From an uncultured beta proteobacterium (GTDB taxonomy: Bacteria; Pseudomonadota; Gammaproteobacteria; Burkholderiales; Burkholderiaceae_C), in the NCBI GenBank assembly GCA_903853895.1, contig CAINUX010000130.1:1-64000 (forward strand): 64,000 bases of DNA, in the 5' to 3' direction. Numbering within the stretch: position 1 is the stretch's first letter; each line of letters starts with the position of its first letter. Shown one piece after another: positions 34,588-43,402 of the stretch. Below the pieces are notes generated by a model. It was not told the origin of the DNA. It made no database searches and saw only the letters and a list, made by a program, of their open reading frames with translations. The position numbers were made by a program, and so were the translations under genes.

Positions 34588-35930
34588 GCCTGCTAGCAGA
34601 TTTGCCGCGGCTGCAGCGCGAAGCGCCGTTCACATTGCCGATCCGCGTTCTGCAGTTCGGACAGGGTAACTTTTTGCGCGGGTTTGTAGATTGGCAGCTG
34701 GACGTCCTCAATGAACGCTGTGGTCTTGACTTTGGCGTCGTCATCGTTCGCCCCACGTCCCGTTCGACCGCCCCCCTGCTCGACACGCAGGGCGGTTGTT
34801 ACACCACGGTGCTGCGGGGGTTGGACGCAGACGGCGCATTGAAAACGGACGTTCGCCAGATTACCTGCGTGCAACGTGAACTCGACCTGGCCGTCCACTT
34901 TGCGGATTATCTGGCGCTGGCGCGCAACCCGGATGTTCGCTTCGTTGTCTCAAATACTACCGAGGCTGGTATAGCGGTCAATGACCATGACGGCTATGCC
35001 GACCAGCCGCCTGCATCCTTTCCCGCCAAGCTCACGCGGTGGCTATTTGAACGGTATGTGTACTTTCAGGGAGACCCTGCAAAGGGCCTCGTTTTGCTTC
35101 CGTGCGAGCTGATCGAAGCCAATGGACGGGCTCTGCACTCCGCTGTTTTGCACTACACCGCGCTGTGGCGACTGGAGCCAGCCTTTCAAGTCTGGCTGGA
35201 CCAATCCTGTCACTTCTGCTCCACGCTGGTGGACCGCATCGTCACGGGTTATCCCACCGATGAAATCGAATTCTTGAAGATGGAGTTGAGCTACCGGGAT
35301 GACTTTCTGGTTGCGGGGGAGCGTTACCACTACTGGGCGATTGAAGCGCCGCCATCGGTGGCGCTGGAGTTGCCCCTGCAGCGCGCTGGTCTTAACGTGC
35401 AATGGGTAGCAGACCTAACACCTATTCGCCTGCGCAAGGTCGCCATTCTCAATGGCGCCCACACCTTGCTGGCCGCGGTTGGCTTGCTGTCGGGCCTGCG
35501 CACCGTCGAAGAAGCCGTGTTGGACCCGGATCTCGGCCCCTTTCTGCGTGCCACGCTGTGGGAAGAAATCATTCCGGTTCTGCCGTTTCCAGAAACGGAG
35601 TCAATAGCCTATGTAGACGATGTCTTGCGACGATTTGGCAATCCGCACATCCAGCACCGGTTGACGGCCATTGCCCTGAATATGGAGAGCAAGTGCCTGG
35701 CACGCTTGCTGCCCCAAATCATCCGATTTCACCAAACCCGGGGACGCTTTCCTATGCGCCTGCTGCTAACACTTGCGGCGGCCCTTCAGGGCATCGCAGA
35801 GCCCTGCGACCAAATCAATCATGCTATGGGTGCAGTCCCCGGCATGCAAGAAACCGTGAACGCCTTGCGCGCCAGAATTGCTGCCGTCGGGATACGCACG
35901 GCGTTGCACCGCGCGGAGGTGTCGACATGA
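34584..35930 (+). CDS. uxaB: tagaturonate reductase
   Basis: UxaB reduces tagaturonate to altronate with NADH. The 448-residue product belongs to the mannitol-dehydrogenase-like family: VLQFGQGNFLRGFVDWQLD is the dinucleotide-binding start, and the family motif appears as KVAILNGAHTLLAAVG. The order of the catalytic steps is UxaC, UxaB, UxaA, while gene order is uxaC, uxaA, uxaB. The stop overlaps the start of the next gene in ATGA. Confidence 0.93.
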   Translation: MSLLADLPRLQREAPFTLPIRVLQFGQGNFLRGFVDWQLDVLNERCGLDFGVVIVRPTSRSTAPLLDTQGGCYTTVLRGLDADGALKTDVRQITCVQRELDLAVHFADYLALARNPDVRFVVSNTTEAGIAVNDHDGYADQPPASFPAKLTRWLFERYVYFQGDPAKGLVLLPCELIEANGRALHSAVLHYTALWRLEPAFQVWLDQSCHFCSTLVDRIVTGYPTDEIEFLKMELSYRDDFLVAGERYHYWAIEAPPSVALELPLQRAGLNVQWVADLTPIRLRKVAILNGAHTLLAAVGLLSGLRTVEEAVLDPDLGPFLRATLWEEIIPVLPFPETESIAYVDDVLRRFGNPHIQHRLTAIALNMESKCLARLLPQIIRFHQTRGRFPMRLLLTLAAALQGIAEPCDQINHAMGAVPGMQETVNALRARIAAVGIRTALHRAEVST

Positions 35931-37249
35931 AAGCCATAGGTGTTTGCGCGTGGCTGTTGGCGCTGGCGTTGGTGGGTGCCGCTGCCCAAGCCCAGATGAA
36001 CCCGTTTACCTACGATACCCAGGGCTGGGCCAGTGGCACCAGTGGCGGGCGCGGTGGTCGCATTGTGCGTGTCAGCAACCTCAACGCATCCGGCCCGGGT
36101 TCGTACCGCGAGGCCGTTGAGGCGCAAGGGGCACGCATCGTTGTGTTCGAAGTGGGTGGCGTCATTGACATGGATGGTAAGACCATCACGATAAAAAACC
36201 CGCATCTGACGATCGCCGGCCAGACCGCACCCGCGCCGGGCATCACCGTGATCAAGGCAGAAACCAATATTGCCACCCACAATGTGATCATCCAGCACAT
36301 GATGTTTCGCCCGGGTGAATTTGGCCGGGCCAAACGCAGTGGCCACGACCAGGACGGCATTTCGACCCAGGGCGCCGCACACCATGTCATCGTGGATCAC
36401 TGTTCGCTGTCGTGGTCAACGGACGAAAACCTGTCCGTTGGCGGTCCCCGCTTTGACGGAGCAGGACCGGACGATTGGCGGCGCAATACCTCGCACGCCA
36501 TTACCTACAGCTACAACCTGATCTATGAAGGATTGGCCAACTCCGTTCATAAAAAGGGTGAGCACTCCAAAGGCACGCTGGTGCATGACAACGCTACCGG
36601 CATCCTGCTGTTTGGCAACGTCTACGCATCCAATCGTGAGCGCAATGCGCTGTTCAAGGGCGGCGTGCAGGCTGCGATGATCAATAACCTGATCTTCAAC
36701 CCCGGGCTGAAGGCCGTGCATTACAACCTGGTGGCCCATGAGTGGAGCAGCCATGACTATGTGACCGGAAAGGTGACCCTTGTCGGCAACGTCTACCGCC
36801 ACGGCCCGGACACCAAGGCCAACACACCGCTGTTTACTTTGGGGGGGCACGGTGATGTGGAGCTCTACCTGAAGGACAACATCGCCGTCAATGATGTGGG
36901 GCAGGCCGTGGCGCATACCGGTTTCTACACGGCCAGCCAGGCGCGCATTCTGCCTATTGAGACGCCTTACCTTCCTGCCGACATCAAGGTGTATCCGGTG
37001 CAGGACCTGGAGCGCGCGCTGCCGCTGGTTGCCGGGGCGCGCCCCTGGGCGCGGGACCCGATTGACTTCAAGCTGCTGTCCGATGTGGCGGAAGGGCGCG
37101 GCCTGATCATCGACTCTGAAACCGAAAACGCTATGGGCTACCCCCGGTATCCGCCCACTAGCCGTCCATTTCGTGAAGCGGACTGGAACCTCACCGATAT
37201 GAGCCCCAAGGCGGGTTGGGCCTCGCTCGCTGCTGCGGCGCACCACTAG
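35927..37249 (+). CDS. secreted pectate lyase (PL1-like)
   Basis: The 440-residue product has a signal peptide ending AAAQAQ (about 22 residues) and a right-handed beta-helix lyase fold: GGRIVRVSNLNASGPGSYREAVE, FEVGGVIDM, LTIAGQTAPAPGITVI, and HHVIVDHCSLSWSTDENLSV. It should cut polygalacturonate in the periplasm or outside. GGAGG precedes the ATG at 35927; the open frame runs back to 35402 inside uxaB, but that extension has no lyase features. It is distinct from the lyase half of the fusion upstream. Confidence 0.88.
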   Translation: MKAIGVCAWLLALALVGAAAQAQMNPFTYDTQGWASGTSGGRGGRIVRVSNLNASGPGSYREAVEAQGARIVVFEVGGVIDMDGKTITIKNPHLTIAGQTAPAPGITVIKAETNIATHNVIIQHMMFRPGEFGRAKRSGHDQDGISTQGAAHHVIVDHCSLSWSTDENLSVGGPRFDGAGPDDWRRNTSHAITYSYNLIYEGLANSVHKKGEHSKGTLVHDNATGILLFGNVYASNRERNALFKGGVQAAMINNLIFNPGLKAVHYNLVAHEWSSHDYVTGKVTLVGNVYRHGPDTKANTPLFTLGGHGDVELYLKDNIAVNDVGQAVAHTGFYTASQARILPIETPYLPADIKVYPVQDLERALPLVAGARPWARDPIDFKLLSDVAEGRGLIIDSETENAMGYPRYPPTSRPFREADWNLTDMSPKAGWASLAAAAHH

Positions 37250-37252
37250 GTC

Positions 37253-38866
37253 ATGACTCCCATGTTGCGTTGCGTGCTGTTGTTGGGGGGCCTGCTGTGC
37301 CAGGGGCTGGCGACCGCTGCAGACTGCGCGCTGACCCCGGGAAATGCCTACCTGCGCCCCTGCCAAACCTGGGCACAAGGCATTGAAGGGCAGCGCAAGG
37401 CCGATCTGGGTGATGGCCGCTACTTGAACCCCATCATGGCGGGCGACCACCCGGACCCCAGCATCCTGAAAGACGGGGACGACTACTACATGACGTTTTC
37501 GTCGTTTGAGGCCACGCCAGGAGTCACCATCTGGAACTCGCGCGATCTGGTGAACTGGACCCCGATTGGATCTGCGCTGACGCAGTACCTTGGCAGCGTC
37601 TGGGCTCCTGAGTTGGCCAAGCACGGTGACCGCTATTACGTCTACATCCCCGTCAAGCAACCGGGCAACGACAACATATACGTTGTTCATGCAAACGATA
37701 TTCGTGGCCCATGGTCGGCCCCGGTTGCCCTCAACAACGCCCGCATTGACCCCGGCCACATCGTGGGGGAAGACGGCAAGCGCTACCTGTTTCTGTCGCA
37801 CGGCGACCGCGTGCCGCTATCCGATGACGGGCAGCGCATCACCGGCCCCATGACCCATGTCTACGACGGCTGGAAGTACCCCGATGAATGGGACGTGGAG
37901 AGCTACTCGCAGGAAGGCCCGAAGATGATGCGCCGGGGCGACTACTTCTACATGACCCTGGCTTTGGGTGGAACCGCTGGCCCGCCCACAGGGCACATGG
38001 TGGTGTCCGCGCGGTCCAGGTCTATCCACGGGCCCTGGGAAAATTCCCCGTACAACCCGATTCTGCGCACCCGGTCTGAGGCTGAAAAATGGTGGTCCAA
38101 AGGCCATGCCACGCTGGTGGAAGGGCCCAATGGCAAAGACTGGTACATGGTCTACCACGGCTACGAAAACGGCTTCCATACCCTGGGGCGGCAGACCCTG
38201 TTGAGCGCGGTGGAGTGGACTGCCGATGGCTGGTTCAAGGCCAGGGACGCGGATGAGGGCGTGCCACTGCCCGTGCCGCAGGGCGGCAGCGTGCTGTCCC
38301 ATGGACTGCGCTTGTCGGACGATTTCTCAACCAACAAGTTTGGCGTGCAGTGGAGTTTTTTCAAAGGTGCGGCCAATGAGATGGACCGGGTGCGCTATCT
38401 GGAAGGTGCGCTGGAACTCAAGGCCAAGGGCAACTCACCCGCCAACACCTCGCCCATGACGTTTTTGACCGGGGACCAGGCCTACCAGTTGGAGGTCGAC
38501 GTGGACTTCGATGACCAGGCCCAGGCCGGGGTTCTGCTGTTCTACAACGATAAGTTGTATGCAGGCCTGGGTGTCAATGCCAAGAGCCTGGTGTTGCACC
38601 GCTACGGTATGGACCAGCGCAACAGTCCCAAGCCACCCGGCATGCGCAACACGCTGCGCGTGCGGTTGACCAACAACCGCCACATCGTGACCCTGCACAC
38701 ATCCACGGACCAGGGTCGCAGTTGGCAGAAGTACAACACGCAAATGGATGTCACCGGCTACCACCACAACGTGGCCTATGGATTCATGAGCCTGCGACCC
38801 GCCCTTTATGCCACCGGCATGGGGCCCGTGCGGTTCAGCAACCTGACCTACCGCGCTTTGCCGTAG
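37253..38866 (+). CDS. secreted GH43 family glycoside hydrolase
   Basis: The 537-residue product has a signal peptide (to about residue 22) and a five-bladed propeller typical of GH43: [14 protein letters not shown] (catalytic base Asp), [18 protein letters not shown], and [13 protein letters not shown] (acid Glu). A C-terminal concanavalin-like domain (about 355-537) follows. Such enzymes remove arabinose, xylose or galactose from side chains; here pectin side chains are the likely target. A second ATG three codons in is possible. It lies 3 bp after the lyase gene. Confidence 0.85.
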   Translation: MTPMLRCVLLLGGLLCQGLATAADCALTPGNAYLRPCQTWAQGIEGQRKADLGDGRYLNPIMAGDHPDPSILKDGDDYYMTFSSFEATPGVTIWNSRDLVNWTPIGSALTQYLGSVWAPELAKHGDRYYVYIPVKQPGNDNIYVVHANDIRGPWSAPVALNNARIDPGHIVGEDGKRYLFLSHGDRVPLSDDGQRITGPMTHVYDGWKYPDEWDVESYSQEGPKMMRRGDYFYMTLALGGTAGPPTGHMVVSARSRSIHGPWENSPYNPILRTRSEAEKWWSKGHATLVEGPNGKDWYMVYHGYENGFHTLGRQTLLSAVEWTADGWFKARDADEGVPLPVPQGGSVLSHGLRLSDDFSTNKFGVQWSFFKGAANEMDRVRYLEGALELKAKGNSPANTSPMTFLTGDQAYQLEVDVDFDDQAQAGVLLFYNDKLYAGLGVNAKSLVLHRYGMDQRNSPKPPGMRNTLRVRLTNNRHIVTLHTSTDQGRSWQKYNTQMDVTGYHHNVAYGFMSLRPALYATGMGPVRFSNLTYRALP

Positions 38867-38913
38867 GTGCCATCACCGTCGTTTTTTTCACCACCACAAG
38901 AGGAGACACTTGC

Positions 38914-39891
38914 ATGACATACCGTAAGAACCTGATGAAACCGCTGATCGCAGCCGCGTCCCTGCTGGCCGTAGCCAGCGCTTGGGCCACGGAGTTCCGC
39001 TCGGCAGATATTCACCCGGACGACTACCCCACAGTACTGGCGGTTCGCCACATGGGTGAAGAGTTGAGCAAGGCCACCAACGGCAAACACAGCATCAAGG
39101 TGTTTTCCAAATCGGCCCTGGGCATTGAGAAAGACACCATAGAACAGACCAAGCTGGGCGCCATTGCCATGACCCGCGTCAACGTTGCGCCCATGAACAA
39201 CATCTGTGCCGCCACCATGGTCCCCACCATGCCCTTTTTGTTCCGCTCCACCGAGCACATGCGCAAGGTGCTGGACGGTGCCATCGGCGATGAAATCCTG
39301 AAGGACTGCGAAGCGCAGGGCTTCATTGGCCTGGCGTTTTATGACTCGGGTGCACGCTCCATGTACACCGTCAAGAAGCCGGTCAAGACGCTGGCTGATG
39401 CCAAGGGCTTGAAGGTGCGCGTGCAGCAGAGCGACTTGTGGGTCTCGTTGCTGGAAGCCATGGGCGCCAATGCCACACCCATGCCCTTCGGCGAGGTCTA
39501 TACCGCGCTCAAGACCGGTCTGGTGGATGCCGCGGAAAACAACTACCCCAGCTACGAGAGCTCCCGCCATTTCGAAGTAGCCCGCTTCTACAACAAGACC
39601 GAGCATTCCCTGGCGCCCGAGATTTTGCTGTTCTCCAAGAAGATTTGGGACACCCTATCACCCGACGAACAAAAACAGATCCGCGCGGCAGCCAAAGAGT
39701 CGGTCACCTACATGCGCAAGCTGTGGGATGAGCGCGAAGAGAAATCCATGGCCATTGTCAAGGCGGCCGGCGTGCAGATCGTCGATGTGGACAAGGCCAG
39801 CTTCCAGGCTGCCATGAAGCCGGTGTATGACAAGTTCCTGAAAGACCCCAAATTGCAGGATATGGTCAAGCGCATCAACGCCGTGAAGTAA
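38914..39891 (+). CDS. dctP: TRAP transporter solute-binding protein (DctP type)
   Basis: The 325-residue periplasmic protein has a signal peptide (to about 26) and the DctP fold: [66 protein letters not shown], and [28 protein letters not shown], which contains the carboxylate-binding region. It probably binds an acid sugar such as galacturonate or an unsaturated uronate, judged from the locus. AGGAG precedes the ATG at 38914; upstream extension of the frame is not credible. Confidence 0.88.
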   Translation: MTYRKNLMKPLIAAASLLAVASAWATEFRSADIHPDDYPTVLAVRHMGEELSKATNGKHSIKVFSKSALGIEKDTIEQTKLGAIAMTRVNVAPMNNICAATMVPTMPFLFRSTEHMRKVLDGAIGDEILKDCEAQGFIGLAFYDSGARSMYTVKKPVKTLADAKGLKVRVQQSDLWVSLLEAMGANATPMPFGEVYTALKTGLVDAAENNYPSYESSRHFEVARFYNKTEHSLAPEILLFSKKIWDTLSPDEQKQIRAAAKESVTYMRKLWDEREEKSMAIVKAAGVQIVDVDKASFQAAMKPVYDKFLKDPKLQDMVKRINAVK

Positions 39892-39902
39892 GGCAGTTTC
39901 CG

Positions 39903-40391
39903 ATGTACACCCGTTTTTGCGCTGCGCTGGCGCGGCTGTGTCTGCAGTTGGGCGTCGGTGGCCTGGTGCTGCTGGTCGTGGCCGTGTTGTACCAGGTGAT
40001 AGGTCGTTATGTGTTCAACGACACGCCCACCTGGGCTGAGAGTGGCGCCGTGTTGCTGGTGCTCTATGTGACCATGCTGGGCATGGCCGTGGGCGTGCGC
40101 GACGCCGGGCACATCGGGCTGGAGTCTTTGCTGGTGCTGGCGCCGGATGCAATCCGACTGAAACTGGAGTTGCTCATCCAGGCGCTGGTGCTGGTTTTTG
40201 GGCTGGTTATGGCCTACAACTGTGGCGTGCTGGCGGTCAGCGTGTGGGACTACAAAATCCCCACGTTGGGCGTGTCTGAAGCCATGAAATACCTGCCACC
40301 TGCCGGTGCAGGGGCGTTGATTGCCGTGTTTGCCCTGGAGCACATCATTGCGCTGCTGCACCATACCGACGTGGAGCCCGCATGGCACTGA
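39903..40391 (+). CDS. dctQ: TRAP transporter small permease (DctQ type)
   Basis: The 162-residue protein has four hydrophobic spans and the DctQ features YQVIGRYVFNDTPTWAES and GVRDAGHIGLESL. With the large permease it forms the sodium-driven membrane part of the importer. It overlaps dctM by 10 bp. Confidence 0.88.
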   Translation: MYTRFCAALARLCLQLGVGGLVLLVVAVLYQVIGRYVFNDTPTWAESGAVLLVLYVTMLGMAVGVRDAGHIGLESLLVLAPDAIRLKLELLIQALVLVFGLVMAYNCGVLAVSVWDYKIPTLGVSEAMKYLPPAGAGALIAVFALEHIIALLHHTDVEPAWH

Positions 40392-41665
40392 CTATTTTGT
40401 GCGTGAGCTTCACGCTGCTGTTGCTGCTGGGCGTGCCCGTTGCGTTTTCCATTGGACTGTCCTCGTTGGCGACGTTGCTCTACGAGGGCATGCCGCTGGC
40501 GGTGGGATTCCAGCAAATGATTTCAGGCATGAGTCCGTTTTCGTTCCTGGCCATTCCGTTCTTCATCTTTGCCGGGGAAATCATGATGTATGGCGGCATT
40601 GCCGACCGCATTGTGGATTTCGCCAAGTCGGTGGCAGGCCATGTGCGTGGAGGGCTTGGTATGAGCAATGTGCTGGCCTGCACGCTGTTTGGCGGGGTCT
40701 CCGGCTCACCGGTAGCTGACGTGTCGGCAATGGGTGCGGTGCTGATACCCCAAATGAAGAAAGAGGGCTACGACGCCGACTATGCGGTTAACGTCACCAC
40801 CCATGCCTCACTGGTGGGGGCGCTCATGCCTACCAGCCATAACCTCATCATCTTCACGCTGGCGGCCAGTGGCAAGGTCAGCATCGCGGCGCTGATTCTG
40901 GCCGGTATCGTGCCCGCGATCTTGCTCACCATCTGCAACCTGGTGGCGGCCTACGCCGTGGCCGTCAATCGCGGCTACCCGGCCGGCACGTTTCCGGGCT
41001 GGGCAATTGTGTGGCGATCCTTCCTGCAGTCGCTGCCGGGCCTGCTGGTGGTGGTCATCATCATTGCGGGCATTCTGTCGGGCGCGTTCACGGCCACTGA
41101 GTCCGCGTCGGTGGCGGTGGTCTGGGCGCTATTTCTGGCCGCAGTGGTCTACAAGCGGCTGACACGCGAACAGTTTCTCAAGGCAGGAGCCAAGGCCGTG
41201 AAGGCCACAGGTTCGGTGCTGCTGCTCATCGGCATCAGCTCGATGTTTGGCTACCTGATCGGCCTGTACGGCGTGGCGGAGCTGACCGGCCAGATGCTGG
41301 GCAGTGTCAGCACCAAACCCTGGGTCATCTTCCTGTGGGTCAACATCATCCTGTTCGTGCTGGGCACGTTTCTGGATATGGCAGCCACCATCCTGATTTG
41401 CACCCCCATCTTTCTGCCCATTTGCCAGCAGATGGGCATGAGTACAGAGCAGTTCGGCATTGTCATTTTGATCAACTGTGCGCTGGGCCTGAACACGCCA
41501 CCCGTGGGTACCACGCAGTTTGTGGGGTGCACGATTGGCGGTATTTCGGTCGGGGAGGTGATGAAAACCATCTGGCCCTTTTATGGCGGGCTGGTTGTAG
41601 CTCTGATGTTTGTGACCTACGTGCCGGCGTTTTCAATGTGGCTTCCAAACTTATTGCTGAAATAG
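40382..41665 (+). CDS. dctM: TRAP transporter large permease (DctM type)
   Basis: The 427-residue protein has about twelve hydrophobic spans and family motifs: FSIGLSSLATLL, PFFIFAGEIMMYGGIADRIVDFAKSVAGHVRGGLG, SGSPVADVSAMG, and ALGLNTPPVGTTQFVGC. It is the transport subunit of the acid-sugar importer. The kdgR box begins 37 bp after its stop, so kdgR has its own promoter. Confidence 0.92.
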   Translation: MALTILCVSFTLLLLLGVPVAFSIGLSSLATLLYEGMPLAVGFQQMISGMSPFSFLAIPFFIFAGEIMMYGGIADRIVDFAKSVAGHVRGGLGMSNVLACTLFGGVSGSPVADVSAMGAVLIPQMKKEGYDADYAVNVTTHASLVGALMPTSHNLIIFTLAASGKVSIAALILAGIVPAILLTICNLVAAYAVAVNRGYPAGTFPGWAIVWRSFLQSLPGLLVVVIIIAGILSGAFTATESASVAVVWALFLAAVVYKRLTREQFLKAGAKAVKATGSVLLLIGISSMFGYLIGLYGVAELTGQMLGSVSTKPWVIFLWVNIILFVLGTFLDMAATILICTPIFLPICQQMGMSTEQFGIVILINCALGLNTPPVGTTQFVGCTIGGISVGEVMKTIWPFYGGLVVALMFVTYVPAFSMWLPNLLLK

Positions 41666-41701
41666 TCGCACAGTCGGCCGAAGTTGATTCACAATATAAT
41701 T

Positions 41702-41716
41702 TGAAACACGTTTTCA
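41702..41716 (+). promoter_or_regulatory. KdgR-type operator before kdgR
   Basis: TGAAACACGTTTTCA is a perfect TGAAA-N5-TTTCA inverted repeat placed two bases after a good -10 element (TATAAT at 41695-41700). It is 15 bp before the kdgR start, the same distance as the box before kdgK. Autoregulation is inferred. Confidence 0.8.
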
Positions 41717-41731
41717 GAGAAACCAAAACAA

Positions 41732-42547
41732 ATGGATGATGATTCCCTCGATTCCAAGCAACCGGAGTCCGTCGCGGCGGTGCTCAAGACCTTTGGTCTG
41801 TTGCAAGCCCTGGCGGATCGCAGCGAAACCGGCATTTCGGATTTGTCGGTGCGTCTGGCCATGCCCAAGGCCACGGTCTACCGTTTTTTGCAAACCATGA
41901 TGACCCTGGGCTATGTGCGCCAGGAGGCTGACAGTGAACGCTACGGCCTGACCATGAAGGTATTCGAGCTAGGCACCAAGGCCTTGCAGTATCCCGAACT
42001 GGTCGATCTGGCCAAGCACCACATGCAGATGCTGGCCGACAAGACCGGGGAGACGGTGCATTTGGGTACGTTGATCGACAGTGAAATCATCTATGTGCAC
42101 AAGGTGGATTCGCGCCACATGCTGGGCATGTACTCCAAGGTGGGCCGACGCGCGCCATTGCACTGCACGGCGATCGGCAAAGTGCTGCTGGCATGGGAGC
42201 ACCCGGATCGCCGCGCCATGATCCTGCAGGGCGCCGAGTTCACCAAATACCGCGACAAAACGATCGTCGAGCCAGCGGCCTTTGCACAGGAACTGGAGCG
42301 CGTCAAGGCGCAAGGCTTTGGTGAGGACCGTGAAGAGTTTGACGACCACATCCGCTGCCTGGGCGTGCCGATTTTTGACCGGCTGAACAGGCCTATTGCG
42401 GGCATGAGCATTTCATTCCCGACATTTCGCTATGACCCGGCGCGCGAGGGCGAAGTGGTGGCCATGCTGACCGAGGCCAGCCGCGACATCTCGGCGCGCC
42501 TGGGATGCACGCAGTTCCCGCTGGATACCGTGGCCCCCAAGGCCTGA
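41732..42547 (+). CDS. kdgR: IclR-family regulator KdgR of pectin catabolism
   Basis: The 271-residue product has an N-terminal winged helix (about 12-75: VLKTFGLLQALADRSETGISDLSVRLAMPKATVYRFLQTMMTLGYV) and an IclR effector domain (about 90-260) with IYVHKVDSRHMLGMYSKVGRRAPLHCTAIGKVLLAW. It follows enterobacterial KdgR closely through both domains. In that group 2-keto-3-deoxygluconate releases the repressor from DNA. Three good boxes of the right shape lie in this locus, which supports the assignment. The stop is 8 bp before the next start. Confidence 0.92.
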   Translation: MDDDSLDSKQPESVAAVLKTFGLLQALADRSETGISDLSVRLAMPKATVYRFLQTMMTLGYVRQEADSERYGLTMKVFELGTKALQYPELVDLAKHHMQMLADKTGETVHLGTLIDSEIIYVHKVDSRHMLGMYSKVGRRAPLHCTAIGKVLLAWEHPDRRAMILQGAEFTKYRDKTIVEPAAFAQELERVKAQGFGEDREEFDDHIRCLGVPIFDRLNRPIAGMSISFPTFRYDPAREGEVVAMLTEASRDISARLGCTQFPLDTVAPKA

Positions 42548-42555
42548 CTCTCGAC

Positions 42556-43173
42556 ATGGCAGTGCGTGCGCGCAACCTCCTTTCCAAGTCCATCGTTGCG
42601 GCCGTGCTGGCACTCTCGGTCCTCTTGACGGGCTGTGCCACGGTATCAACACTGGAAAGTGACGTGCTCAGCTTTTCCAGCGTACCCGCCAGCACCCAGG
42701 CGGGGCCGTTTACCTTTGAGCGTCTGCCTTCGCAGTACCAGAACCCCAACCAAACGCTGGCGTTCGAGCAGATGGCGCAGGCGGCGCTGGAGAAGCGGGG
42801 CTTTACCCGCAACGATGCCAGTGCGCAGTACAGCGTGCAAGTGAGCGCCGTGACATCGAACGCGGTGTTGGTCTACCCCGACCCCTTCTTTGGGCGCTTC
42901 GCCGCTACGCCGTTTGGCCGCTCGCGCCATTGGCATGGCCGTGTGTTCTACGCACCGCCGTGGCCAGATAGCACGGTGCATGTGTCGCGCGTGCGGCTGG
43001 AGATTCGCGACCTGCGCGCCGGCACGGTGGTGTATGAGAGCACCGCCACCAATGAACAGAGCTGGTTCGATGGGGAGAAGATGTTCCCGGCGATGTTTGA
43101 AGCGGCGTTGGCCGACTTTCCGTCACCGCCCAACGGGGTGCGCAAGGTCATCGTCATACTGCCGGGCGACTGA
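42556..43173 (+). CDS. DUF4136-type lipoprotein
   Basis: The 205-residue product has a lipoprotein signal (LLTGC, Cys about 29) and then TLESDVLSFSSVPASTQAGPFTFERLPSQ, with a later ALEKRGFTRNDASAQYSVQVS. This fits the DUF4136 group of small envelope lipoproteins, whose function is not known to me. The longer frame starts at 42505 inside kdgR; the ATG at 42556 gives the clean signal. It may be carried on the kdgR transcript but shows no link to pectin. Confidence 0.75.
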   Translation: MAVRARNLLSKSIVAAVLALSVLLTGCATVSTLESDVLSFSSVPASTQAGPFTFERLPSQYQNPNQTLAFEQMAQAALEKRGFTRNDASAQYSVQVSAVTSNAVLVYPDPFFGRFAATPFGRSRHWHGRVFYAPPWPDSTVHVSRVRLEIRDLRAGTVVYESTATNEQSWFDGEKMFPAMFEAALADFPSPPNGVRKVIVILPGD

Positions 43174-43248
43174 ATCTAGTCCCGGCTGCGCCACCGCATC
43201 GTGGTGATGATCGGCGCGTACTGGCCCCTTGTTTTTTCACTGATACAT

Positions 43249-43299
43249 GCTATCAAATGAGGAGCTGTACAGGGTTATTTCACGGGGGCTAGAGGCCTG
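43249..43299 (+). repeat. 51-bp dispersed repeat, copy B (intergenic)
   Basis: This copy has GCTAT, nine bases, AGCT and a right end with CACGGGGGCTAGAGGCCTG. It lies between two convergent genes, just beyond the sucP terminator, and is the clearest intergenic member of the family. Confidence 0.8.
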
Positions 43300-43309
43300 T
43301 ATCTCCAAT

Positions 43310-43334
43310 AAAAAAAGTGGCACCGAAGTGCCAC
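43310..43334 (-). terminator. Rho-independent terminator after sucrose phosphorylase gene
   Basis: On the minus strand a perfect 7-bp stem (GTGGCAC/GTGCCAC) with a four-base TTCG loop is followed by seven T. It lies 69 bp after the sucP stop and ends the sucrose operon. Confidence 0.9.
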
Positions 43335-43402
43335 AACGGCGCGAGTCATGAAACTACCCGCACCACCCCGAATCAATTCTTTTGATCCCCCTTAGCAAGC
43401 CT

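Noticed and set aside
35402-35926. N-terminal extension of the PL1-like pectate lyase inside uxaB
   Set aside because: The extension lies in uxaB, and the internal ATG at 35927 has GGAGG and a proper signal peptide.
36416-37801. 461-codon minus-strand frame across the pectate lyase and GH43 genes
   Set aside because: It crosses two well-supported genes on the other strand and has no conserved motif.
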